Origin: Sphingomonadales bacterium Ga0077559
GTDB lineage: Bacteria > Pseudomonadota > Alphaproteobacteria > Sphingomonadales > Sphingomonadaceae
Direction: 5' to 3'
NCBI GenBank assembly: GCA_001464315.1
Contig: LNFK01000018.1
Coordinates: 1-51,236, forward strand
DNA: 51,236 nt
Each line of letters starts with the position of its first letter. The first letter of the stretch is position 1. Shown here piece by piece: positions 1 through 7,373 of the stretch. Under the pieces are notes generated by a model. That model saw only the letters and a program-made list of their open reading frames with translations. It searched no databases and was not told the DNA's origin. The position numbers and the translations under genes were made by a program.

Positions 1-183
1 ATCGGTGCAATTATGCGTTACATAGGCATCGAGTTCTTCGAAGCTGCCTTCGTCGAGCAATATGTCGAGCCGCTCGCGCGCTGTCAGGCGGCCCTTGGCA
101 TGTTGCGCATCGATACGCTTCTGCCCACCACCCATTTTCGACGCCGCGCGGCGTATTTCCAGTTCAGCGATATTGGCCGACAT
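1..183 (-). CDS. pccB: Acyl-CoA (propionyl-CoA) carboxylase beta subunit, N-terminal fragment
   Basis: Reading the minus strand from an ATG at 183 gives 61 codons that run off the left edge of the window. The peptide contains a GGGQKRIDAQHAKGRLTARE segment followed by RLDILLDEGSFEEL, which is the hallmark N-terminus of the biotin-dependent carboxyltransferase beta subunits (PccB/AccD5 family, about 510 aa). The family transfers carboxyl from carboxybiotin to propionyl-CoA in the methylmalonyl pathway. A GGGGAG stretch a few bases before the ATG can serve as ribosome binding site. It is divergent from trhO. Methylcrotonyl-CoA carboxylase beta is an alternative, since the N-terminal segment alone cannot fully fix the substrate. 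Confidence 0.85.
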   Translation of the reverse strand, partial: MSANIAELEIRRAASKMGGGQKRIDAQHAKGRLTARERLDILLDEGSFEELDAYVTHNCTD

Positions 184-299
184 GGCACTCCCCAATTGCT
201 TATTTATACGAATGCCTTGGCACCGCATCCTCGCAATTGCAAATATCGAATGGCGGTTTTGCACTGCCAAAATGATTGGCGCGTCGCTATAGCGCGCAC

Positions 300-1241
300 A
301 TGTCCCAGCAACATCCCATCAAGGTCGCCGCGTTATATCGCTTCGTGGCGTTCGACGCGCCTGAAAAACTGCAGCCGCTGATCCAAGCGGAATGCGATAT
401 CGGCGGCATCAAAGGCACAATATTACTGGCGAATGAAGGCATAAACGGCACGGTAGCCGGAGCAGCTGAGGGTATCGACGCGCTGATCGTGTTTTTGCGC
501 GATCTGCCGGGATGCGAAGAACTCGATGTCAAATATTCGCATGCGGAGGAAATGCCGTTCTACCGGATGAAAGTTCGGCTGAAAAAAGAGATTGTGACCT
601 TAGGCGTCGAAGGCATCGACCCCAAACGTGAGGTGGGGACTTATGTGCAGCCCGAGGACTGGAACGCATTGATATCCGACCCCGCAACGGTGCTGATCGA
701 CACGCGCAACGATTATGAAGTCGCGATCGGTACTTTCGAAGGCGCGGTCGACCCCAAGACAAAATCGTTCAGCGAATTTCCCGACTGGTTCCGCGAACAT
801 CGTGAAGAGCTAGCCGCGGGCAAGACCAAGTTCGCGATGTTCTGCACCGGAGGAATCCGCTGCGAAAAATCGACCGCGTTTTTGAAAGCGGAGGGGATCG
901 ACGAGGTATATCATCTCGAAGGTGGTATCTTGCGCTATCTGGAAACTGTGCCCGAACCCCAGAGCAAGTGGCAGGGCGAATGCTTCGTCTTCGACGAGCG
1001 TGTGTCGGTGAAGCACGGCCTTGAACTCGGCGAAATGGAACTATGCCACGCCTGCCGCCGCCCGATTTCGCAACGCGATAAGACGTCGGAACATTTCATC
1101 GAAGGTGTCGCCTGCCCCGCTTGCTTCGCCGAGCGCACCGACGAGGATCGCGAGCGATTCGCCGAGCGGCAGAAGCAGATCGCGCTCGCCAAGAAGCGCG
1201 GGAAGCAGCATATCGGCGTTAATCTGCGTGCTAATGACTAA
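300..1241 (+). CDS. trhO: Oxygen-dependent tRNA uridine(34) hydroxylase, rhodanese family
   Basis: A 313-aa protein of the TrhO (YceA) family, which hydroxylates U34 of certain tRNAs to 5-hydroxyuridine with molecular oxygen. An N-terminal ferredoxin-like domain (about residues 8-100) is followed by a rhodanese domain with the active-site loop [11 protein letters not shown], Cys182 and Arg187 in the C-x4-R arrangement. The C-terminal part has two CxxC pairs (CHAC and CPAC), possibly metal binding. The reading frame extends upstream to a TTG at 276, but the ATG at 300 gives the usual family start ([16 protein letters not shown]). It is transcribed alone; a repeat element separates it from the GST. 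Confidence 0.92.
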   Translation: MSQQHPIKVAALYRFVAFDAPEKLQPLIQAECDIGGIKGTILLANEGINGTVAGAAEGIDALIVFLRDLPGCEELDVKYSHAEEMPFYRMKVRLKKEIVTLGVEGIDPKREVGTYVQPEDWNALISDPATVLIDTRNDYEVAIGTFEGAVDPKTKSFSEFPDWFREHREELAAGKTKFAMFCTGGIRCEKSTAFLKAEGIDEVYHLEGGILRYLETVPEPQSKWQGECFVFDERVSVKHGLELGEMELCHACRRPISQRDKTSEHFIEGVACPACFAERTDEDRERFAERQKQIALAKKRGKQHIGVNLRAND

Positions 1242-1251
1242 AACGCAAAAT

Positions 1252-1324
1252 CCATTCGTGTCGAGCGTAGACGAGACAACGTGCAGAACCGATGGGCCTC
1301 TCGTCTCCGCCCGAAGCGAACGGA
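1252..1324. repeat. Dispersed imperfect inverted repeat, copy 1
   Basis: The gap between trhO and the GST gene is filled by an imperfect inverted repeat. The left arm starts CCATTCGTGTCGAGCGTAG and the right arm, read on the other strand, starts CCGTTCGCTTCGGGCGGAG. A related element lies at 36973-37053 with left arm CCGTTCGTGTCGAGCGTAGT. Short palindromes of this type (arms like TTCGTGTCGAGCGTAGTCGAG) are, from memory, common intergenic repeats in sphingomonads. They could form a hairpin in either transcript. No transposase is present. Confidence 0.65.
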
Positions 1325-1335
1325 TTAAAAGGTAA

Positions 1336-1965
1336 GTGAGCATTCTTCCCATCCTCTACAGCTTCCGCCGTTGCCCCTATGCAATGCGCGCGCGGATTGC
1401 AGTGGCGATGAGCGATGTGAAGGTCGAATTGCGCGAGGTTGTGCTGCGGGACAAGCCGCTGGAGTTGATCGAAGCTTCGGCCAAGGCCACTGTGCCGGTA
1501 TTGGTATTGCCCGGTAGCGAGGTGCTTGACGAAAGCCTTGATATTATGCGTTGGGCGCTAGAACAAAATGACCCCGAAAACTGGTTGGCCCATGTCGATG
1601 CCGACCTGATCGCGGCGAATGACGGCCCTTTCAAGCGGGCGCTTGATCGATACAAATATCCGCATCGTTACGACCTGCCCAATGGCATCGAACATCGTGA
1701 CCAAGCGCTCGCGAATATAAGTGATTTGAACGAACGACTGGACGATATGCCATTCCTTGCCGGTGACAAGCGCGGCTTTACCGATATCGCAATTTTCCCG
1801 TTCATCCGTCAATTTGCGGCAACCGACCAAGGCTGGTTTGATGCGCTTCCCCTGCCAGCACTTCAGGCTTGGCTTGACGGACTGCAGTCGTCAGACCTGT
1901 TCGCCAGCATCATGATCCGCTACCCGCAATGGAAAGCAGGCGACCCGCCCGCCACCTTCGCCTGA
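1336..1965 (+). CDS. Glutathione S-transferase family protein
   Basis: A 209-aa protein with an N-terminal thioredoxin-fold GST domain (about residues 3-75) and an all-alpha C-terminal domain. The RRCPYAMRARIA segment is the CPYA/CPYC-like glutathione site also seen in Grx2 and omega-class GSTs, so Cys13 may form a mixed disulfide with glutathione; VPVL is the conserved cis-proline region. The start is a GTG with AAAAGG just upstream. Substrate unknown. The gene converges on gor with no spacer: its TGA ends at 1965 and the gor stop begins at 1966, which puts two glutathione-linked genes end to end. Confidence 0.85.
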   Translation: MSILPILYSFRRCPYAMRARIAVAMSDVKVELREVVLRDKPLELIEASAKATVPVLVLPGSEVLDESLDIMRWALEQNDPENWLAHVDADLIAANDGPFKRALDRYKYPHRYDLPNGIEHRDQALANISDLNERLDDMPFLAGDKRGFTDIAIFPFIRQFAATDQGWFDALPLPALQAWLDGLQSSDLFASIMIRYPQWKAGDPPATFA

Positions 1966-3312
1966 TTACTTCATCAACACCAGTTCTTCAGCCATGCTCG
2001 GGTGAAGCGCCACGGTGTCGTCGAAATCCTGCTTGGTCAGCCCCGCCTTTACGGCAATCGCCGCGGCCTGCATGATTTCGCCGCTGTCGGGCCCGATGAG
2101 GTGGAGACCGACGACTTTTTCCTCGGCTCCAGCAACAACCATTTTATACAGTGCGCGTTCGTTGCGGTCGGCGAGTACATTTTTCATCGCGCGGAAATCG
2201 CTTTTGTAGATTTTAACGTCCTGATGTTTCGCCCTCGCTTCGGCCTCGGTCATGCCTACGCTGCCGATGGGCGGATTGCTGAACACCGCCGTCGGAATGC
2301 AATCATAATTGACCGTGCGCGGGTTGTTGCCGAACACCGTATCGGCAAATGCGTGGCCCTCTCTAATGGCAATAGGGGTTAGCTGCACCCGATTGGTGAC
2401 GTCGCCGACGGCATAAATGCTGGGCACGTTGGTGCGGTTGTCGTCGCCAACCTTGACCGATCCATCGTTGGCCAGATCGACGCCGACTTCTTCCAACCCA
2501 AGAGCCTTGCTGTGCGGCGTGCGCCCTATCGCCCACAGCAACAAATCGGTCTCGATCTGCTCGCCATTCTTGCACTGGATGAGCAAGCTGCCGTCATCGC
2601 GTTTCGTAATGGACTCGAATGCAGTGTTGAGGCGGATATCGATGCCCTTGTGCCGGCTGGTGTCGACAAGCCGGTCAACAATCTCGTCGTCATAACTGCG
2701 CAGTATCCTGTCACCGTGGGTAACAAGCGTCACATCGACGCCAAGTTCGTTGAAAATCCCGGCAAACTCATTCGCGATATAGCCACCACCTGCAATGACG
2801 GCGCGCGTAGGTAAAGCCGGAAGGCTGAAAACTTCATTCGAGGTAATGCCATAGCCAGCGCCGGGGATGTCAGGAACTGAGGGCCATGCGCCGGTCGCAA
2901 CCAGTATGTGGGCGGCGGTGATTTCGCGTCCGCTGACCAATTGAACGCTGTTCGGTCCAGTGACGATTGCGCGTTCACGAAAAATCTCGACATTGTTGTT
3001 GCCAAGCGTCTGTCCGTATAACCCTTCAAGCCGGTTGACCTCGGCGGCGACATTATCGCGCAGAGTTTCCCAATCGAAAGTTGCGCCTTCGGTGTTCCAG
3101 CCGAAACGTTTTGCATCGACCATATCCTGGGCGAAATGCGCGCCGTAAACTAACAGCTTTTTGGGCACGCACCCACGAATAACGCAGGTGCCGCCAACGC
3201 GATGTTCCTCGGCAATCGCTACTTTCGCGCCGTGTGCGGCTGAAATTCGCGAAGCGCGGACTCCGCCCGAACCTGCGCCAATAACAAACAGGTCGTAGTC
3301 ATAATCGGTCAT
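1966..3312 (-). CDS. gor: Glutathione-disulfide reductase
   Basis: A 448-aa flavoprotein disulfide reductase that regenerates GSH from GSSG with NADPH in the cytoplasm. Visible parts are the N-terminal FAD motif VIGAGSGGVRA, the redox disulfide GGTCVIRGCVPKK (Cys43/Cys48), a second Rossmann motif for NADPH (AGGGYIANEFAG), the FAD motif IYAVGDVT, and the C-terminal HPSMAEELV, whose His and Glu complete the dimer active site. CVIRGC rather than CVNVGC favours glutathione reductase over lipoamide dehydrogenase. Its ATG overlaps the pgi stop codon as ATGA, so the two are a translationally coupled pair; pgi-derived G6P can feed NADPH production. Confidence 0.95.
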   Translation of the reverse strand: MTDYDYDLFVIGAGSGGVRASRISAAHGAKVAIAEEHRVGGTCVIRGCVPKKLLVYGAHFAQDMVDAKRFGWNTEGATFDWETLRDNVAAEVNRLEGLYGQTLGNNNVEIFRERAIVTGPNSVQLVSGREITAAHILVATGAWPSVPDIPGAGYGITSNEVFSLPALPTRAVIAGGGYIANEFAGIFNELGVDVTLVTHGDRILRSYDDEIVDRLVDTSRHKGIDIRLNTAFESITKRDDGSLLIQCKNGEQIETDLLLWAIGRTPHSKALGLEEVGVDLANDGSVKVGDDNRTNVPSIYAVGDVTNRVQLTPIAIREGHAFADTVFGNNPRTVNYDCIPTAVFSNPPIGSVGMTEAEARAKHQDVKIYKSDFRAMKNVLADRNERALYKMVVAGAEEKVVGLHLIGPDSGEIMQAAAIAVKAGLTKQDFDDTVALHPSMAEELVLMK

Positions 3313-4811
3313 AAATCACCCAATGCGGCTTCGATTAACGCCGTGGTAGAGGGGTCAAATCCGCTGGCGCCATTTTCGCCGATGCTCTTTGCGATTTGCT
3401 TGCCAAGCTCGACGCCGAATTGGTCGAATGGATTGATGCCCAACATCACCGCGTTCACGAACGTCCTATGCTCGTAAAAAGCGATCAAAGCACCGAGCGT
3501 TGACGGCGTTACGTCGTCTAGAAGTATCGTTGTTGATGGCCTGTTTCCTGCATAATTGCGCGCAAGATCATCCGACTTTTTTCCTGCCATCAATGCCGCG
3601 CCTTGCGCGAAACAATTGACCAGTAATGTTTCATGATGCGCGACATCGAAATCATGCCCTGGCGTCTTGCTGGCGATGAATTCGACCGGGATAAGGTGCG
3701 TGCCCTGATGGAGTAGCTGGAACACCGCGTGCTGCGCATCGGTCCCCACCCCTCCCCATGTAACTGGCGCGCTGTTGCGGCTGAGTGGCGCGCCGTCGGC
3801 GGTTACCGACTTACCGTTCGATTCCATCTCAAGCTGCTGGAGATAATCGGGGAGCAAGCGCAGCCGTTCGTCATAGGCAAATACCGCCCGCGTTTGGCAG
3901 CCCTTTGCTTGCGCATAATAAAGATCGGCAAAAGCCGCCAGCGTCGGCGCGCTTTCAAGTGGATCTGAATTACGGAAATGCCGGTCCATAGCCGCCCCGC
4001 CCTCGAGCAATTCCTCGTAAGCAGCCCAGCCAAGCCCCAGCGCGATTGGAAAACCGATGGAGCACCACAAGGAATAGCGCCCACCCACTGCTTCGTTGAA
4101 CGGCAGAACGCGGCTTTCGTCGATGCCCCATTCAATCGCCTTATCGGGATAAGCGGTCAGCGCAACAAACTGCGCATAAGGGTCGGCCACACCGCCTTCG
4201 CGCATCCATTCCATCGCGCTGGTGGCATTTAGCAAGGTTTCGGTCGTGGTGAATGTCTTCGACGCTACCGCAACCACCGTCTTGTTCGGGTCCATGCCTT
4301 TGACCGCCTCGGTCAGCGCCGCGCCGTCAATGTTCGACACCACTTTGACGTCATAACGCGCATCATCCCGTCCCAGTGCGTCGAACAACAGTTTTGGCCC
4401 GAGCGCCGAACCGCCAATCCCGATATGCAGCACATGTTTTATATCGCCCAGTGCGCCTGCCTCAATAGCTTCGACAAGACCGCGCATCCGCGCCTGCAAG
4501 CCGCGAGCTTGTGCAACGGATTCAGCGTTTCCATTCCCGCGTTCTGCTGTGTGTTCGGCAGCGCGTCCTTCAGTCGGATTGACGATGGCGCCTGTAAACA
4601 ACGCCTCCTTGGCGGCTGCCAGATTTGCGGCTTCAGCCAGCTTTGAAAAAGTTTCCAGCATGGTTGGATCGAGGTGCGTCTTGGAAAAATCAAAACGGAT
4701 AGTCGACTCTTCAACCGTCAGCGCACGCACTCTATCGGCATCATCCCCAAACAGCGTTGCCAGTGGCTTGGCCTCATGTGCCTCCAGTGCAGCCCAATGC
4801 GATGCAGTCAT
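3309..4811 (-). CDS. pgi: Glucose-6-phosphate isomerase
   Basis: A 500-aa phosphoglucose isomerase that interconverts glucose-6-phosphate and fructose-6-phosphate. The sequence has the sugar-isomerase signature around HIGIGGSALGPKLLFDALG, VGGRYSLWCSIGFP with the phosphate-binding serine region, GTHLIPVEFIA, and the C-terminal VELGKQIAKS helix with the catalytic lysine. It is shorter than the E. coli enzyme (549 aa), as is common in alphaproteobacteria. AGGA lies eight bases before the ATG. It is the first gene of the pgi-gor pair and is divergent from lepB across 122 bases. Confidence 0.95.
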   Translation of the reverse strand: MTASHWAALEAHEAKPLATLFGDDADRVRALTVEESTIRFDFSKTHLDPTMLETFSKLAEAANLAAAKEALFTGAIVNPTEGRAAEHTAERGNGNAESVAQARGLQARMRGLVEAIEAGALGDIKHVLHIGIGGSALGPKLLFDALGRDDARYDVKVVSNIDGAALTEAVKGMDPNKTVVAVASKTFTTTETLLNATSAMEWMREGGVADPYAQFVALTAYPDKAIEWGIDESRVLPFNEAVGGRYSLWCSIGFPIALGLGWAAYEELLEGGAAMDRHFRNSDPLESAPTLAAFADLYYAQAKGCQTRAVFAYDERLRLLPDYLQQLEMESNGKSVTADGAPLSRNSAPVTWGGVGTDAQHAVFQLLHQGTHLIPVEFIASKTPGHDFDVAHHETLLVNCFAQGAALMAGKKSDDLARNYAGNRPSTTILLDDVTPSTLGALIAFYEHRTFVNAVMLGINPFDQFGVELGKQIAKSIGENGASGFDPSTTALIEAALGDL

Positions 4812-4933
4812 TTCAATTCCTCATGGTCATGGCGTCGCCGCCGTCAATCAAACTCGGCACTGGCCAATAGCCGCCCCGCGCATTAGAAGGCCAGCCAAAC
4901 CGTCAGCCAATCACAATTAATTCGCGAGTTTCT

Positions 4934-5818
4934 GTGACATCAACATCCGAACAGACCAAAGACCTTGATGCCGACACCTCGTCAGCCGGCGCGGTAGGTA
5001 AATCATCTTCCGAATGGCGGGAATACGGTACGTTTCTGCTGAAACTAGCCTTATTCGTATTCATATTACGCAGCTTCATTGTTTCGCCGTTCAACATCCC
5101 GTCGGAATCGATGCAACCGCGGTTGTTGATTGGTGATTATCTGCTCGTGGCCAAGTGGCCTTATGGTTATTCGAAATATAGCCTGCCCTTTTCATTGCCG
5201 ATCATCCCGGGGCGGATTTTCGCCAGCCAGCCGACACGCGGCGACGTGGTGGTGTTCAAGGCCCCGCCAACGATGAGAGATGATTATATTAAACGGGTTA
5301 TGGGCCTGCCCGGAGACGTCATCCAGATGCGCAACGGAATTTTGGAAATTAACGGTGTGGCAGTCAAGAAAGAACGGATTGCCGATTTTGTCATTCCGGT
5401 TACCGAAAATATGAAAGACGCCGCCGCATTGGAAGGCACGCCATTCCCGTGCTGGCGCCCCGATTTTGAAGAACCGGCGAAAGGTGGTGGAACGCAATGC
5501 AGCTATCCGCGCTATGTCGAAACCTTGCCTGAGGGACGGAGCTACGAAATTCTCGACCTCGATAGCGGTTTGCCAGGCGATGATACCGAAGCTTTTGTTG
5601 TCGGCGAAGGCGAACTGTTCCTGATGGGCGACAATCGCGACCGCAGTGCGGACAGCCGTTTTCCTGCCGATGGCAAGGCAATCGGCATTGTGCCGCAGGA
5701 ATATCTCGTCGGCCGTGCGCTTGTCAGCGTGTTTTCGACCGATGGCTCGGCACGCTGGTTGCTGCCGTGGACATGGTTTAGCGCGGCCCGGCCCGAGCGG
5801 ATCGGACAGGGCTTTTGA
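4934..5818 (+). CDS. lepB: Signal peptidase I
   Basis: A 294-aa inner-membrane serine protease that removes signal peptides from secreted proteins. One transmembrane segment (about residues 33-51) precedes the catalytic box NIPSESMQP (Ser59). The general-base lysine is in DDYIKRVMGLPGD, and the conserved GDNRDRSADSR box follows. The box has QPRL where many relatives have QPTL. The periplasmic domain carries an insertion with two cysteines. The start is a GTG at 4934. It leads the lepB-rnc-era operon; the rnc start overlaps its stop codon. Confidence 0.93.
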   Translation: MTSTSEQTKDLDADTSSAGAVGKSSSEWREYGTFLLKLALFVFILRSFIVSPFNIPSESMQPRLLIGDYLLVAKWPYGYSKYSLPFSLPIIPGRIFASQPTRGDVVVFKAPPTMRDDYIKRVMGLPGDVIQMRNGILEINGVAVKKERIADFVIPVTENMKDAAALEGTPFPCWRPDFEEPAKGGGTQCSYPRYVETLPEGRSYEILDLDSGLPGDDTEAFVVGEGELFLMGDNRDRSADSRFPADGKAIGIVPQEYLVGRALVSVFSTDGSARWLLPWTWFSAARPERIGQGF

Positions 5819-6483
5819 GCGATGTGACGCAATCGGCGTGGTTGGCAGAACTGCTGCCCGCTGCCCCGAAAGACAGTGCGATGTACCACCGCGCGTTGAC
5901 GCATGGCAGTACAGGCCAGCCAGACTATCAGCGACTTGAGTTTTTGGGCGACCGGATCTTGGGGCTGGTGATCGCCGACATGCTTTATCACCGCTATGCC
6001 GATGAAGCAGAAGGCAGGCTTTCGCACCGTTTGAACGCGCTCGTCTCTGGTTCAACCTGTGCCGATATCGCCCGGCAAATCGATCTCCCGCGACATATTC
6101 GTTTGGGCAAGCAGGCGCGCGATGACGGTGCGCAGCAAAGCGATAATGTGCTGGGTGACGTCATGGAAGCGATTATTGGGGCGCTGTATATCGACCAGGG
6201 CATGGACGCGGCGCGCACGCTGGTCGTGCGGTTATGGGGGCCGCTGCTCGAAACCGCCAATGGCGCGCCCAAACACCCCAAATCCGAGCTTCAGGAATGG
6301 TGCGCCGCCAACGGGCGCAAAGTGCCAGAATATATTATAACCAAAAAAGAAGGTCCGCCCCACGCCATGCGTTTTGAAATTACCGTTACCGTCAAGGGCT
6401 TCGACCCCGTCAGTGCAAGCGCGAATAGTAAGCAGGCTGCAGAAACTGCGGCAGCTCTCGCCTTTCTGGAGGCGCGCACATGA
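5815..6483 (+). CDS. rnc: Ribonuclease III
   Basis: A 222-aa double-strand-specific endoribonuclease that processes rRNA precursors and structured mRNAs. The RNase III domain holds RLEFLGDRILGL (Glu42, Asp46) and NVLGDVMEAIIGALY (Asp115, Glu118), the four metal-binding catalytic acids; the position equal to E. coli Glu38 is Gln39. A C-terminal dsRNA-binding domain covers about residues 150-222 (PKSELQEWCAA through the NSKQAAETAAALAFL helix). The chosen TTG start at 5815 overlaps the lepB stop as TTGA; an in-frame GTG at 5824 is the alternative. Its stop overlaps the era start. Confidence 0.93.
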   Translation: MSDVTQSAWLAELLPAAPKDSAMYHRALTHGSTGQPDYQRLEFLGDRILGLVIADMLYHRYADEAEGRLSHRLNALVSGSTCADIARQIDLPRHIRLGKQARDDGAQQSDNVLGDVMEAIIGALYIDQGMDAARTLVVRLWGPLLETANGAPKHPKSELQEWCAANGRKVPEYIITKKEGPPHAMRFEITVTVKGFDPVSASANSKQAAETAAALAFLEART

Positions 6484-7373
6484 CCAAGCGATGCGGACAT
6501 GTCGCTATCATCGGCGCGCCAAATGCGGGTAAATCGACTTTGGTCAATGCTATGGTCGGACAAAAGGTGGCTATCGTCAGCCCCAAAGCGCAAACCACGC
6601 GAACGCGGATGCTTGGCGTTGCGCTTGAAGGCGAGACGCAGATCATCCTGGTCGATACGCCGGGCATTTTTGCAGCGCAGCGCCGTTTCGACCGGGCGAT
6701 GGTTGCGGCGGCGTGGGACGGCGCAGGTGATGCCGACTTGATTGCGCTGATCGTAGACGGCCGCGCGGGCGCTGGGCCAAAAGTCGAAAAAATATTGCAC
6801 GGGCTGAAAGACCGGCCTGAGCGCAAGTGGCTGGTCCTGAACAAAGTCGATATTGCGGCGAAGGAAAAGCTGCTGTCGCTGACAAGCAAAATCACCGAGA
6901 TATGCCAATTCGAGCAGATTTATTATATCAGCGCAGCAACCGGTGATGGACTAGCTGAATTCAAAACTGCCATTGCCGAGGCGATGCCCGAAGGCGAATG
7001 GCACTTTCCCGAAGATCAGGTGTCCGACGCAACCGACCGATTGATCGCGTCCGAAATCACCCGCGAGCAACTATATCTGCAACTGCATGAAGAGCTGCCT
7101 TATGCGAGCGCCGTTGAGACTGAAAAATATAGCGAACGAGAGGATGGCAGCCTAGAAATCCACCAACAGATATTGGTCGCACGGCCAACGCAGCGCGCAA
7201 TCGTGCTCGGCAAAGGCGGCGCGCGCATCAAAGCGATTGGCGAGGCCGCCCGCTTGGAACTCGCCAAGCTTATGGGGGTAAAAGTCCACCTCTACCTTCA
7301 CGTCAAAGTCCACGCCAAATGGGACGAAGACCGCAGTCTGTACCGTGATATCGGGTTGGAGTGGGTCGACTAA
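6480..7373 (+). CDS. era: GTPase Era
   Basis: A 297-aa essential GTPase that binds the 3' end of 16S rRNA during 30S assembly. The G domain has G1 GAPNAGKST (residues 12-20), G3 DTPG and G4 NKVD; the C-terminal KH domain includes VLGKGGARIKAIG. It starts with ATGA overlapping the rnc stop, so translation of lepB-rnc-era is coupled. It ends in CTAA, the same four bases that hold the stop codon of convergent topA, leaving no room for a terminator between the genes. Confidence 0.96.
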   Translation: MTKRCGHVAIIGAPNAGKSTLVNAMVGQKVAIVSPKAQTTRTRMLGVALEGETQIILVDTPGIFAAQRRFDRAMVAAAWDGAGDADLIALIVDGRAGAGPKVEKILHGLKDRPERKWLVLNKVDIAAKEKLLSLTSKITEICQFEQIYYISAATGDGLAEFKTAIAEAMPEGEWHFPEDQVSDATDRLIASEITREQLYLQLHEELPYASAVETEKYSEREDGSLEIHQQILVARPTQRAIVLGKGGARIKAIGEAARLELAKLMGVKVHLYLHVKVHAKWDEDRSLYRDIGLEWVD

